A stretch of 15,273 nt of DNA from Campylobacter sp. (GTDB taxonomy: Bacteria > Campylobacterota > Campylobacteria > Campylobacterales > Campylobacteraceae): positions 1 through 15,273 of the forward strand of contig JAFVMP010000033.1 in NCBI GenBank assembly GCA_017506845.1, in the 5' to 3' direction. Shown one piece after another: positions 1-8,245 of the stretch. The notes beneath the pieces were generated by a model, which searched no databases, was not told the origin of the DNA, and saw only the letters and a program-made list of their open reading frames with translations. How positions within the stretch are numbered: position 1 is the first letter of the stretch; the number at the start of each line of letters is the position of its first letter. Both the position numbers and the translations under genes were made by a program.

Positions 1-1641
1 CCTATCTAAACCAATGGCAAATCCACCATGTGGAGGCGCACCAAAGCTAAGCGCATCTAATAAGAAGCCAAATTTCTCTTTTTGTTCTTCTTCATCAATT
101 TTAAGAAGTTTAAAGACCTTTTGTTGGATATCATTTTTATGGATTCTAATACTTCCGCCACCTAGTTCTACACCATTTAGTACAACATCATAAGCGATAC
201 TTGTGATATCTTCTAAATTTGGCTCGTCTGGATTGTTTGGCATTGTAAATGGGTGATGCATAGCTGAGTAGCTTCCATCATCATTTTGCTCAAACATAGG
301 AAAATCTACTACCCATAAGAACTCTAGTGCTTTTTCATCTATAATTCCTAACTCACCAGCTAAGAAAATTCTAAATCTTCCCATATAGTCTAGAACTGTC
401 TTTTTATCTCCGATACCAAAAAATACAACATCTCCGATTTTAAGATCTATTCTAGAAACTAGCTCTTTTAGATCGCTTGGATCAAAAAATCTAACTAGTG
501 GCCCTTTTAGGCTAAGTCCATCAAAATTTACGCAGTTATCTTGTCCGGCTGTATCTTTTGGATCTTTTATTTGGATAAATGCTAGACCTTTAGCACCAAA
601 TTTGCGTACAAACTCTTCAAAGCGTTGCATTTGACGCTTACTAAAGATATTATCGCCATTTGGAACTTTAATAGCTTTGGCTCTATTTTTGTGTGGATCT
701 TGTGCTGGAGTGCTAAAAATTTCATTATTTGATTTAGCAAAGATATCAATCACATCAATCATAGCTAGATCAAATCTAAGATCTGGCTTATCGCTACCAT
801 AAAGTTCCATAGCATCTTTATAGCTCATTCTTTTAAATGGAGTTTGGATTTGGTGACCACAAGCTGCAAATATATCTTTTAATACCTCTTCACCAACTTT
901 AATTACATCTTCTTGATCGCAAAAACTCATCTCAACATCTATTTGAGTAAATTCAGGTTGGCGATCAGCTCTTAAATCCTCATCTCTAAAACATCTTGCA
1001 ATTTGAAAATACTTATCAAATCCAGCACACATTAAAAGTTGTTTAAATAGTTGTGGGCTTTGAGGAAGTGCGTAAAACTCACCAGGATGTACGCGACTAG
1101 GAACTAGATAATCTCTAGCACCCTCTGGTGTAGCACGAGTAAGCATAGGAGTCTCAACTTCTAAAAATCCAAGTCTATCTAATGCATTTCTACAAGCTAT
1201 ACTAGCTTTAGAGCGAAGTTGGAATTTATTTAGGCTCTCTTCATTTCTTAAATCTAAAAAGCGATATTTAAGCCTGATATCTTCGCCGACATTATTATCA
1301 CCAACGACAAAAGGCAGTGGAGCGCTCTCATTTTCAATGATTAGCTCATCGATTACTACCTCTATTTGGCCAGTTTTTAATCTTGGATTTACTAGTCCTT
1401 CGCCTCTGGCTCTTACTTTTCCACTAGCTCTTAAAACATACTCATCTCTAACTTTTGAAGCTATATCGTGAGCTGATTTACTATCTGCTGGATCGCATAC
1501 AAGCTGTATAAGTCCACTTCTATCACGCAGATCTATAAATATAACGCCGCCGTGGTCACGATATGAATTTACCCAACCACATAGACTCACGCTTTTACCG
1601 ATATCTTTTGCGTCTAAGTCGGTGCAGTAATGACTCCGCAT
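1..1641 (-). CDS. aspS: Aspartyl-tRNA synthetase, probably non-discriminating (3' end beyond window)
   Basis: Cytoplasmic class IIb synthetase that charges tRNA with aspartate. Read on the minus strand, the protein starts [15 protein letters not shown] and runs 547 codons without a stop to base 1, ending exactly at the class II motif 3 GLDR (544-547). Roughly 35-45 residues are therefore missing compared with the usual length near 585. Residues 1 to about 105 form the OB-fold anticodon-binding domain ([12 protein letters not shown]). Motif 2 is [18 protein letters not shown] from residue 218. The bacterial insertion (GAD) domain lies around 290-420. Leu83 and Leu88, in GEGLVNPRL, have the spacing of the L81/L86 pair I recall as determinants of non-discriminating charging in Helicobacter pylori. 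That suggests it also makes Asp-tRNA(Asn) for GatCAB, which is an inference. The start is supported by AAGGA five bases upstream and a TATAAT box further up. It is divergent from nadK. Confidence 0.96.
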   Translation of the reverse strand, partial: MRSHYCTDLDAKDIGKSVSLCGWVNSYRDHGGVIFIDLRDRSGLIQLVCDPADSKSAHDIASKVRDEYVLRASGKVRARGEGLVNPRLKTGQIEVVIDELIIENESAPLPFVVGDNNVGEDIRLKYRFLDLRNEESLNKFQLRSKASIACRNALDRLGFLEVETPMLTRATPEGARDYLVPSRVHPGEFYALPQSPQLFKQLLMCAGFDKYFQIARCFRDEDLRADRQPEFTQIDVEMSFCDQEDVIKVGEEVLKDIFAACGHQIQTPFKRMSYKDAMELYGSDKPDLRFDLAMIDVIDIFAKSNNEIFSTPAQDPHKNRAKAIKVPNGDNIFSKRQMQRFEEFVRKFGAKGLAFIQIKDPKDTAGQDNCVNFDGLSLKGPLVRFFDPSDLKELVSRIDLKIGDVVFFGIGDKKTVLDYMGRFRIFLAGELGIIDEKALEFLWVVDFPMFEQNDDGSYSAMHHPFTMPNNPDEPNLEDITSIAYDVVLNGVELGGGSIRIHKNDIQQKVFKLLKIDEEEQKEKFGFLLDALSFGAPPHGGFAIGLDR

Positions 1642-1646
1642 ATTAA

Positions 1647-1676
1647 TCCTTTCGTTTATAAAAAGCCGCCATTATA
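1647..1676 (-). promoter_or_regulatory. aspS promoter (-10) and ribosome binding site
   Basis: On the minus strand the -10 box TATAAT (plus-strand 1671-1676) is preceded by TG one base out. AAGGA (1647-1651) then lies five bases before the aspS ATG at 1641. The leader would be about 20-25 nt. No conserved -35 is visible, as is usual for sigma-70 promoters in Campylobacter, where T-rich DNA replaces it. Confidence 0.6.
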
Positions 1677-1774
1677 CATTAAATTTTATAAAACTTTTAT
1701 TAGAGATTTTTATTAGTAATTAGCTAAAGTTAAATTTAGGCTTTTAGATATACTTTATATTATATTTTTTTGTG

Positions 1775-1796
1775 TAGAATTTTGATTTTTGGAGAG
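1775..1796 (+). promoter_or_regulatory. nadK promoter (-10) and ribosome binding site
   Basis: TAGAAT at 1775-1780 follows a run of seven T and lies about 20 bases before the nadK ATG. GGAGAG at 1791-1796 is the ribosome binding site. Its position just before ATG 1801 argues against the in-frame TTG at 1789, because GGAG would then fall inside the coding sequence. The 159-bp region 1642-1800 is otherwise A/T-rich spacer between divergent genes, with no further gene or strong hairpin. Confidence 0.5.
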
Positions 1797-1800
1797 TATT

Positions 1801-2658
1801 ATGTCTGAAATTCATAAAAATTTAAATACTATAGCAATTACAACAAGAGACCCAATAGAGCAAAAAGATGCCTTAGTTAAAATTATTAAGATTATTAAAA
1901 GTCGCTCAATTGATGTTATATTTGAATCGCATGTAGCTAGTAGTCTTGGCGTGCAAGGATATGAGTTTGATGAGCTAACTAAAAGAGCTAGAGTTATCAT
2001 CTCTTTAGGTGGCGATGGTAATTTTATTGCTACATGTCGCAAGGCAGCTAGGAGTGGAGCTTATGTATATGGTGTGCATACTGGGCATTTGGGATTTTTG
2101 ACTGATTCAACTCTAGATGGATTTGGTGGATTTTTAGATCAATTTTTGGCTGGAATTTATGATGTTGAACGCCCATATATGCTTAGGGCAAATTTTAATA
2201 AAAATGGTAAAATTACTACCAAACTCGCCTTTAATGATATAGTTTTAATGCGTAAAAAGATAGATACTACATCGCATATTGATGCGTTTTTAAATTCAAA
2301 GCATTTTAATTCATATTTTGGTGATGGGGTGATAGTTAGCTCTGCGATGGGTTCAACTGCATATAATATGAGCGCTGGCGGGCCAATTATCTACCCTTTA
2401 TGCGATGCATATAGCGTAACTCCAATTTGTTCTCATAGTCTAACTCAAAGACCGCTTGTCTTGCCTAAAGAGTTTGGATTGGAGTTTAGAAGTAATGATG
2501 ATGTAGTGGTGCTAATAGATGGTCAAGATAGATTGGATTTGATTGAATTTGATAGTGTAGATATTAGCGTTAGTGATATTAGAGTTAATCTACTTAGACA
2601 TCAAGGCAGGGATTACTTTGGTGTGTTAAAAGAGAAATTAAGATGGGGGCACCAGTGA
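1801..2658 (+). CDS. nadK: NAD kinase
   Basis: Phosphorylates NAD to NADP in the cytoplasm with ATP or polyphosphate; the only de novo source of NADP(H). The 285-residue protein has the family GGDGN motif (70-74, catalytic Asp72), GVHTGHLGFLT (91-101), and the NAD-binding block GDGVIVSSAMGSTAY (174-188) followed by SAGGP (191-195). DGQ (240-242) lies in the C-terminal beta domain. The usual LNE motif reads FND (144-146), a conservative Glu-to-Asp change. The usual STPTGSTAY reads SSAMGSTAY, a variant in the loop but with GSTAY intact. The length is normal. ATG 1801 is chosen for its GGAG ribosome binding site seven to ten bases upstream; an in-frame TTG at 1789 would add four residues and lacks one. 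It is first of a two-gene unit with recN, and the stop overlaps the recN start. Confidence 0.95.
   Translation: MSEIHKNLNTIAITTRDPIEQKDALVKIIKIIKSRSIDVIFESHVASSLGVQGYEFDELTKRARVIISLGGDGNFIATCRKAARSGAYVYGVHTGHLGFLTDSTLDGFGGFLDQFLAGIYDVERPYMLRANFNKNGKITTKLAFNDIVLMRKKIDTTSHIDAFLNSKHFNSYFGDGVIVSSAMGSTAYNMSAGGPIIYPLCDAYSVTPICSHSLTQRPLVLPKEFGLEFRSNDDVVVLIDGQDRLDLIEFDSVDISVSDIRVNLLRHQGRDYFGVLKEKLRWGHQ
2635..2648 (+). promoter_or_regulatory. recN ribosome binding block (shared with the downstream regulator gene)
   Basis: AAATTAAGATGGGG occurs here and again at 4221-4234, in each case 5-6 bases before a start codon. The G run can pair with the CCUCC anti-Shine-Dalgarno with one G-U wobble. Here it ends six bases before GTG 2655. 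This favours GTG 2655 over ATG 2643, which lies inside the block, as the recN start. Confidence 0.55.
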
Positions 2659-4175
2659 TAGAGAGACTTTATCTAAAAGATTATTTAAGTTTTGATGAAT
2701 TAGAGTTAAAATTTGGTAATGGACTAAGTGTATTTACTGGCGTTAGTGGTGCGGGTAAAAGTGTCTTAATGGGGGCAATTTTAAGTGTTTTTGGTTATAA
2801 AGATAGTGAGGCTAGACTCATTGAGGCTGATGTAGAGTGCAAGTTGGGATTAGATGAGTTTGGGATAGAAGAAGATGATATAAACTGCTTTAAGCTTTTA
2901 AAAGATAAAAGCACGAGATATTTTATAAATAATCAATCGATATCTAAAAAAAAATTAAATTTAGTTGCTAGTCGCCATTTAAAATATTTAAGCGCTAGAG
3001 ATATTACAGAGTTTGAAAATAGTAGATTACTTAATCTCTTAGATATTTTAGCTAGTAAAAAATCTAAAAATCATAATCAGAATTTAATCAAATTTAAAGA
3101 GAAATTTGGTGAATTTTTGAGTGTTAAAAAAGATCTGGATAAGATAAATGAAGAGGAAAAAAAGATTGATGAGCTTAGAGATTTTGCTAAATTTGAGATA
3201 GAAAAAATTGAGCAAGTTTCTCCAAAAGTAGGCGAATTTGAAGAGCTTAATGCTATTAAAAAGCGTCTTAGTAAAAAAGATAAGATAGAAGAGGCTTGGA
3301 GTAGGGCTGAAGCGATATTTGCCTATGAGAAAGCAGTAATGGACGCTTTGCATATTAGCGAGATTGATAGTGGATTTTTTAGCGATGCTTTAAATGAGCT
3401 TAAAATAGCTAGAAGTAGTGTGGATTTTGATGAGTTTGAAGGATTGGATATTGAGGAGATTTTAGATCGTATAGAGAGTCTAAATGCTCTAATAAAACGA
3501 TATGGAAGTATAGAAGAGTGTCTAGAGATATTAAAAAAAAGAAAGAGTGAGCTAGCTCATTATGAGAATATAGAGTTTCAAAAGTCTGATTTAGTATCTA
3601 AATTTACAAAATTATCAAATGAGCTTAAAAGCTCTTCAGAAGCTATAACAAAAGAGCGTTTTAAAGCTATAAAAGAGTTAGAAACTATGATAAATAGCTA
3701 TTTAAAAGATCTATATATGGATAGGATTGATATGGATTTAAATAGTAAAAATTTAGATATAAACGGCTCTGATTTAGTAGATATAAATTTAAATAGTTCA
3801 AATTTAAAAACTCTAAGTAGCGGTGAGATAAATCGTTTAAGATTAGCTTTTATCGCTAGTGAAGCTAAGATTAGTGGTCTTGGTGGAGGAGTATTAATCC
3901 TTGATGAGATAGATGCTAATCTAAGTGGTAAAGAGGCTATGAGTATTGCAAATGTATTGATAGAACTATCAAGCTTATATCAAATTTTTGCTATTTCACA
4001 TCAGCCACAACTTAGCTCTAAAGCTCATCACCATTTTTTAGTACAAAAAAGCTTAAAAGGCTCTACTGCAAAAGAGTTAAATATTGATGAAAGAGTAATG
4101 GAGTTATCGCGTATGATAAGTGGCGAGAGTATAACACAAGAGGCAACTGAATTTGCTAAGAAGTTATTGCTTTAA
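2655..4175 (+). CDS. recN: DNA repair ATPase RecN
   Basis: SMC-like ATPase acting with RecA in double-strand break repair; in Campylobacterota also tied to natural transformation. With the GTG start the protein is 506 residues. Walker A GVSGAGKS is at 29-36 and the ABC signature LSSGEINRL at 387-395. Walker B is VLILDEIDANLSG (Asp417/Glu418) and the switch histidine is in SHQPQL (His449). The middle (about 130-345) is Lys/Glu-rich helix and coiled coil. It is about 45 residues shorter than the E. coli protein, mostly in the coiled coil. The usual signature SGGELSR reads SSGEINR. I chose GTG 2655 because it gives the typical N-terminus MIERLYLKDYLSF, makes a 4-nt GTGA overlap with nadK, and has a G-rich ribosome binding site. 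ATG 2643, four codons upstream, is the alternative. Coupled to nadK. Confidence 0.92.
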   Translation: MIERLYLKDYLSFDELELKFGNGLSVFTGVSGAGKSVLMGAILSVFGYKDSEARLIEADVECKLGLDEFGIEEDDINCFKLLKDKSTRYFINNQSISKKKLNLVASRHLKYLSARDITEFENSRLLNLLDILASKKSKNHNQNLIKFKEKFGEFLSVKKDLDKINEEEKKIDELRDFAKFEIEKIEQVSPKVGEFEELNAIKKRLSKKDKIEEAWSRAEAIFAYEKAVMDALHISEIDSGFFSDALNELKIARSSVDFDEFEGLDIEEILDRIESLNALIKRYGSIEECLEILKKRKSELAHYENIEFQKSDLVSKFTKLSNELKSSSEAITKERFKAIKELETMINSYLKDLYMDRIDMDLNSKNLDINGSDLVDINLNSSNLKTLSSGEINRLRLAFIASEAKISGLGGGVLILDEIDANLSGKEAMSIANVLIELSSLYQIFAISHQPQLSSKAHHHFLVQKSLKGSTAKELNIDERVMELSRMISGESITQEATEFAKKLLL

Positions 4176-4198
4176 TGAGTGTTAAAGTCTAATTTGAG

Positions 4199-4204
4199 TA
4201 TAAT
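4199..4204 (+). promoter_or_regulatory. Promoter (-10) for the regulator-to-putP gene run
   Basis: A perfect TATAAT lies in the only sizeable gap (4176-4239) within the plus-strand run, 35 bases before the regulator ATG. No recognisable -35 is present. I see no terminator after recN, so read-through from nadK-recN is possible. The last clear promoter before the 13 following genes is therefore this one. Confidence 0.5.
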
Positions 4205-4220
4205 CAAGGCTTTGAATATT

Positions 4221-4234
4221 AAATTAAGATGGGG
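4221..4234 (+). promoter_or_regulatory. Ribosome binding block of the REC-REC-GGDEF regulator
   Basis: AAATTAAGATGGGG, identical to the 14 bases before recN, ends five bases before ATG 4240. GGGG (4231-4234) is the Shine-Dalgarno core. Confidence 0.6.
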
Positions 4235-4239
4235 TTATC

Positions 4240-5463
4240 ATGCGTGAGAGAGTCCTTATAGTCGAGGATAATAAAGCCTTAGCTAAGCTAATAGCCAAAA
4301 AGATGAACGCACATGTTGATATGGATATCGTAGTAACACATAGTTACGCAGAGGCGATTGAGGCTATTGAGGAAAATGATGACTTTTTTATTGCTTTACT
4401 TGATATTAATTTACCTGATGCACCAGATGGTGAAGTGGTTGATTATGTACTATCTAAAAATATCTTAGCTATTATTTTAACTGGTAGTGTAGATGAGAAT
4501 TTAAAAAAGCTCTTTATACAAAAAAATATTGTTGATTATGTAGTAAAAGATAATCTTGATGCGATTAATTATATCTTTGAAACAATTAATAGACTATGTA
4601 GAAATCGTAGTTATAAGGTTATGATAGTAGAACCATCTATGAGCGTGAGAAATCAGCTAAAAGAGATTTTAAATTCGCAACTTTATAAAGTTTTTACTGC
4701 AGCACATGGAGAGGAGGCGTTAAATTATTTAGAGGATAATCCAGATATTAAACTAATTTTAACAGCCTATAATATGCCAGTTATTAATGGATTTGATTTA
4801 ATGCGTCAAATTCGCCAAAATAAAAATAAAAATCATCTAGGCCTAATCGTAGTAGCAGCTAGCGATAATGATGTGGCGGCAAAATTTCTAAAAAATGGTG
4901 CAAATGATTTTATCTCTGTGCCTTTTAGTAAAGAGGAGATTATATATAGAGTTGATAGTAATCTAAAAGCTATGCAAGATGAGATTAATATCGAACTATA
5001 TAAAAAATATGACCCATTAACAAAGTTATTTAATAGGCGTTATTTTTTTAATTATGTAAAAAATTTAGCAGAGCAAAAAGCAGAATTTAGTATCGCTATT
5101 GTAGATATTGATGAATTAAGAGATATAAATGCTAAATTTGGCTTTGATCTATGCGATAGAGTTATAGCGCATGTAGCATCTATTCTTAGAAGCGAGCTAA
5201 AGGGAATGATTGTAGCACGCCTTAGTGGTGGTGAATTTGGTGTGATTTTAGATAAAGTTGGCTTTGATGAGAGTGTAAGAATTATGGCGCAAATTAGATC
5301 AAAGGTGGCAAATTTAGTAGTCGCCTCAGCTATTCGCCCAACTATTTCAGTAGGAGTTTGTCTTTTTGATAATTCGCTCAAAATTGATCAAGCAATAAAT
5401 ATAGGATATAAAGCTTTAACAAAAGCAAAATTAAATGGTAAAAATAGGGTAGAAATTTTATGA
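4240..5463 (+). CDS. cbrR: Response regulator, REC-REC-degenerate GGDEF (CbrR-like)
   Basis: Cytoplasmic signalling protein of 407 residues; same layout and neighbourhood as C. jejuni CbrR, the bile-resistance regulator. REC1 (about 4-118) looks functional: acidic pair Glu9/Asp10, phosphoacceptor Asp55 (LLDINLPD), Thr81 and Lys103. REC2 (about 125-242) keeps the fold but not the site: the acidic pair reads EP (131-132), the phosphoacceptor is Ala176 (LTAYNMP), Thr/Ser becomes Ala206 and Lys becomes Val227. The C-terminal domain (about 255-407) has DPLTKLFNRRYF, DIDELRDIN and SVGVCLF, but the signature is SGGEF (329-333), so the third, normally acidic residue is Gly331. The product-binding RxxD site is absent. 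The GH of GHxxGD is GF. It is therefore probably not an active diguanylate cyclase and may instead bind nucleotide or a partner; that is inference. ATG has a good ribosome binding site, and the stop overlaps tatD by four bases. Confidence 0.88.
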   Translation: MRERVLIVEDNKALAKLIAKKMNAHVDMDIVVTHSYAEAIEAIEENDDFFIALLDINLPDAPDGEVVDYVLSKNILAIILTGSVDENLKKLFIQKNIVDYVVKDNLDAINYIFETINRLCRNRSYKVMIVEPSMSVRNQLKEILNSQLYKVFTAAHGEEALNYLEDNPDIKLILTAYNMPVINGFDLMRQIRQNKNKNHLGLIVVAASDNDVAAKFLKNGANDFISVPFSKEEIIYRVDSNLKAMQDEINIELYKKYDPLTKLFNRRYFFNYVKNLAEQKAEFSIAIVDIDELRDINAKFGFDLCDRVIAHVASILRSELKGMIVARLSGGEFGVILDKVGFDESVRIMAQIRSKVANLVVASAIRPTISVGVCLFDNSLKIDQAINIGYKALTKAKLNGKNRVEIL

Positions 5464-6221
5464 TTATAGATACACATTGTCATCTAGATGATGCTAGATT
5501 TGATGATATTAGTAGCGTAATAAAAAGTGCATTTGATAGCGGAGTGCAAAAGATTATAATTCCAGGAGCAGATATAAATGATCTGCCAAAAGCGTTAGAA
5601 ATAGCAAATTCAAATGAAAATATATACTTTGCTGCTGGAGTGCATCCATATGAAATCGATGGGTATGATATAGATATTTTGCGTAAATTTGCTAAAGAGT
5701 CAAAATGTATAGCTATAGGCGAGTGTGGACTAGACTATTTTAGACTACCAGCAACAGATATAGATAGTTATAAAGCCAAACAAAAAGAGGCTTTTATCAG
5801 TCAAATTGAATTAGCTGTGGAGCTTGGTTTGCCGCTTATTGTGCATATTAGAGATGCAAACGAGGATAGTCTAAAAATTTTAAAAGAGTATGAAGATAGG
5901 CTAGTTGGCGGAGTTTTGCATTGTTTTAATGCTAGTCCTATCTTGCTTGAATTAAGCAGTAAATTTTATTATGGAATAGGTGGCGTTTTAACTTTTAAAA
6001 ATGGAAAAAAATTAGTTGAAATTTTACCTAAAATCCCACTTGATAGACTTGTGCTTGAAACTGATGCGCCATATCTTACGCCTGAACCTCACAGAGGCAA
6101 AAGAAATGAGCCAGCATTTACGACATATGTAGCTGATAAAATGGCTGATATTTTAGGACTTAGCAGGAGCGATGTTGAGAGTATTACAACGCAAAATGCA
6201 AATAGATTATTTGGAATTTAA
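5460..6221 (+). CDS. tatD: TatD family metal-dependent hydrolase
   Basis: Amidohydrolase-superfamily TIM-barrel enzyme; relatives are cytoplasmic metal-dependent DNases (3'-5' exonuclease activity). The substrate in the cell is not settled for this branch. At 253 residues it is full length. Metal ligands are all visible: HxH in DTHCHLD (His6, His8), Glu88 in GECGLDY, His129 in VHIRDA, His154 in LHCFN, and Asp202 in ETDAPYL. TPEPHRGKRNEP (207-218) is the family's C-terminal signature. Translation is coupled to the upstream regulator through a 4-nt ATGA overlap (5460-5463). It ends eight bases before the transglycosylase. Placement is conserved in Campylobacter, but nothing in the sequence ties it functionally to its neighbours. 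Confidence 0.95.
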   Translation: MIIDTHCHLDDARFDDISSVIKSAFDSGVQKIIIPGADINDLPKALEIANSNENIYFAAGVHPYEIDGYDIDILRKFAKESKCIAIGECGLDYFRLPATDIDSYKAKQKEAFISQIELAVELGLPLIVHIRDANEDSLKILKEYEDRLVGGVLHCFNASPILLELSSKFYYGIGGVLTFKNGKKLVEILPKIPLDRLVLETDAPYLTPEPHRGKRNEPAFTTYVADKMADILGLSRSDVESITTQNANRLFGI

Positions 6222-6229
6222 GGAGAGAG

Positions 6230-7426
6230 ATGAGAATATTTGCCATAGTTTTATTTATACTTTTAAGCTGTAGTTGCTCATTTGGGTTTATGGTTTCAGA
6301 TGATAATTTTCAAAAAGAAATTAGGGTATTAAAAGAGCTTGATATTGACCCAAAATATATAAACGATGAGCATTTTTTACGACTTAAAAATGTTCGAATG
6401 GATATGACAAAGAAAGAATTTATAAATACAATAACTAAAGAGTATAAGCATGCTGCTATAATAAAAGATGTCTTAAAAGAGCGAAATGCTCCAGATTTTT
6501 TATTATATTTGGCTATTGTAGAATCTAAGTTATCAAATAGAGCAACCTCTGGAGCTAAAGCAGCTGGAATTTGGCAGTTTATCCCTAGTACTGCAAAGCT
6601 GCATAATTTAGAAGTTGATAAGTATGTAGATGAAAGGCGAGATCCATTGCAAGCTACACATGCTGCTATTGATTATTTAGAAAGATTAAAAGATAGGTTT
6701 GGCAAGTGGTATCTAGCTATTTTAGCTTACAATGCAGGAGAGGGAAAATTAAGCAAAGCTATAAAATTAGCTGGAAGTGATGATATAATGGTGCTTTTAA
6801 ACCCAAAGAAAAAGTACCTTCCGTTAGAAAGCAGAGATTATCTACGTAAAATTATAATGATGGCATATGTGGCAAATGATAGTGATTTTCTAATCTCAAA
6901 AGATAGTTCAATGCTAAATTCAGCTACATATATAGGCATTGAAAAAGTAGATATTCCAGGTGGAATTAGCCTGCGTGATGTGGCATCTACTATAGGGTTT
7001 AGCATAGAGAAATTAAGCCAATACAATACGCATTTAAGATATAGTTTTACCCCACCAAATAGAGATAAATACTATATTTATATCCCAACTATTAAAAAAG
7101 AGGAATTTATAGCAAACTATAAAATAGGCCCAAAAACTAAAATCTATAATACCAAAAAGGGTGATACTTTTGAAATTATTGCTAAAAAGTTAAATATTAA
7201 AGCAAGCGATATTAAAGAGTATAATAATGTAAGTAAGATAAAATCAAACTATAAACTTGCCGTCCCAGCAAATGCTAAAACAATCTATGAGTATCAGGTT
7301 AAAAAGGGTGATACACTTGGAATGATTTCACGTAAATTTGGCGTAGAAGTAGATGAAATTATAAAGGCAAATAGCAAAACAAATATGAAATTAGCAATAG
7401 GAGAAAATCTTGTCATACCTCACTAA
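6230..7426 (+). CDS. mltD: MltD-type membrane/secreted lytic transglycosylase with two LysM domains
   Basis: Cleaves the MurNAc-GlcNAc bond of peptidoglycan in the periplasm, forming 1,6-anhydro ends. The 398-residue protein starts with a hydrophobic export signal (residues 3-20). The SLT (GH23) domain follows at about 85-195: catalytic Glu98 in [12 protein letters not shown], then [10 protein letters not shown] (113-122) and AYNAGEGKL (166-174). Two LysM repeats close the protein: about 304-346 ([16 protein letters not shown]) and 353-397 ([16 protein letters not shown]). The signal peptide is ambiguous. LLSC gives a possible lipobox at Cys14, but Leu at -2 is unusual and a second Cys follows at 16, so soluble periplasmic export is equally possible. 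A strong AAGGAG (6220-6225) precedes ATG 6230. The stop lies 17 bases inside the next gene, rlpA, a second peptidoglycan enzyme. Confidence 0.92.
   Translation: MRIFAIVLFILLSCSCSFGFMVSDDNFQKEIRVLKELDIDPKYINDEHFLRLKNVRMDMTKKEFINTITKEYKHAAIIKDVLKERNAPDFLLYLAIVESKLSNRATSGAKAAGIWQFIPSTAKLHNLEVDKYVDERRDPLQATHAAIDYLERLKDRFGKWYLAILAYNAGEGKLSKAIKLAGSDDIMVLLNPKKKYLPLESRDYLRKIIMMAYVANDSDFLISKDSSMLNSATYIGIEKVDIPGGISLRDVASTIGFSIEKLSQYNTHLRYSFTPPNRDKYYIYIPTIKKEEFIANYKIGPKTKIYNTKKGDTFEIIAKKLNIKASDIKEYNNVSKIKSNYKLAVPANAKTIYEYQVKKGDTLGMISRKFGVEVDEIIKANSKTNMKLAIGENLVIPH
7399..7403 (+). promoter_or_regulatory. rlpA ribosome binding site (fixes TTG start)
   Basis: AGGAG within the last codons of the transglycosylase gene, six bases before TTG 7410. 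It supports a TTG start; no in-frame ATG occurs before residue 66, which would remove the lipoprotein signal. Confidence 0.65.
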
Positions 7427-8237
7427 ATTATCAGTTATAGCGCTAGCGGGTGCATTATTTAGCGGATGTTCTACAAAGAGTATCCCGCACTACTCAGGTT
7501 CAGGGTATTCAGGTGGCTATTTAGGCTCAGGATATGGTTCAAACTACTCAGGTTCAGATTTTGAAACTATACCAAATGGTGGTGCTAGCAATCAAGAAGC
7601 AACAATGAGACCATATACCATAAATGGTAAAACATATTACCCAACAGTAGTAGAAGTAGGTGATACAGCCACAGGTATTGCTAGTTGGTATGGGCCAAAT
7701 TTTCATGGCAAAAAAACAAGCAATGGCGAAACATATAATATGCATGCTCTAACTGCAGCTCATAAAACCTTGCCAATGAATACAATGGTTAAAGTTACAA
7801 GCTTAAAAAATGGTAAAACTACAACGGTTAGAATCAATGATAGAGGGCCATTTGTCGCTGGTAGAATTATAGATTTATCTAAAGCAGCTGCTACTGAGAT
7901 TAGTATGATAGCCGATGGTACAGCTCCTGTTAAATTAGAAGTTATTGGATTTTATGGACAGATTGAAACTCCAGTTAATAGAACAGCCAAAACACATACA
8001 TATACAGGTGGTAATTTTATGGTGCAAATTGGTGCATTTAGACGCCTTGCTGGAGCAAATACCTATAAAACTCAATATGATAATACAAACGGAATTTATA
8101 AAACAACAGTTCGTGAGTATAGTTTAAATGGTGAGCCAATTTATAGAGTATTCTTAACAGGATTTAGAAGTGAAGCTGAGGCTCGTGACTTCATATCTAG
8201 TGGTCAGTTTAAAGGTGCATTTATAGCTAGAGATTAG
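7410..8237 (+). CDS. rlpA: RlpA-like septal lipoprotein (DPBB + SPOR)
   Basis: Outer-membrane lipoprotein linked to septal peptidoglycan; in Pseudomonas aeruginosa the homologue is a lytic transglycosylase acting on peptide-stripped (denuded) glycans. Of 275 residues, 1-20 are a lipoprotein signal with lipobox FSGC (Cys20). Residues 27-50 are a Gly/Ser/Tyr-rich linker. The double-psi beta-barrel (about 87-180) has [19 protein letters not shown] and NDRGPF; Glu107 and Asp144 match the catalytic pair of the active enzyme. The SPOR domain (about 200-275, FMVQIGAF...YRVFLTGF) binds denuded glycan at the division site. The TTG start is set by AGGAG and lipobox position. It overlaps the transglycosylase by 17 nt, so the two wall hydrolases are co-translated. 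Enzymatic activity here is inferred from the conserved pair. Confidence 0.94.
   Translation: MSYLTKLSVIALAGALFSGCSTKSIPHYSGSGYSGGYLGSGYGSNYSGSDFETIPNGGASNQEATMRPYTINGKTYYPTVVEVGDTATGIASWYGPNFHGKKTSNGETYNMHALTAAHKTLPMNTMVKVTSLKNGKTTTVRINDRGPFVAGRIIDLSKAAATEISMIADGTAPVKLEVIGFYGQIETPVNRTAKTHTYTGGNFMVQIGAFRRLAGANTYKTQYDNTNGIYKTTVREYSLNGEPIYRVFLTGFRSEAEARDFISSGQFKGAFIARD
7489..7557 (+). repeat. In-frame 15-bp direct repeat in the rlpA linker
   Basis: ACTACTCAGGTTCAG is found at 7489-7503 and again at 7543-7557. The period is 54 bp (18 codons), so the reading frame is preserved and both copies encode YSGS. Shorter GGTTCA/GGCTCA echoes lie between. It looks like past in-frame slippage or duplication of the Gly/Ser/Tyr linker. 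Confidence 0.7.
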
Positions 8238-8245
8238 GAAATATA

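Noticed and set aside
1789..1800. TTG at 1789 as nadK start
   Set aside because: It would put the GGAG ribosome binding site inside the gene; ATG 1801 is correctly spaced from it.
4176..4239. Riboswitch or small RNA in the recN-regulator gap
   Set aside because: Only 64 bp, with a -10 box and a ribosome binding site and no stable hairpin visible.
5052..5381. Open frame of 109 codons on the minus strand within the GGDEF region
   Set aside because: Antisense shadow of a conserved domain; no motif, promoter or ribosome binding site supports it.
7945..8127. Small plus-strand open frame inside rlpA in another frame
   Set aside because: It overlaps the RlpA SPOR domain entirely and has no start signal.
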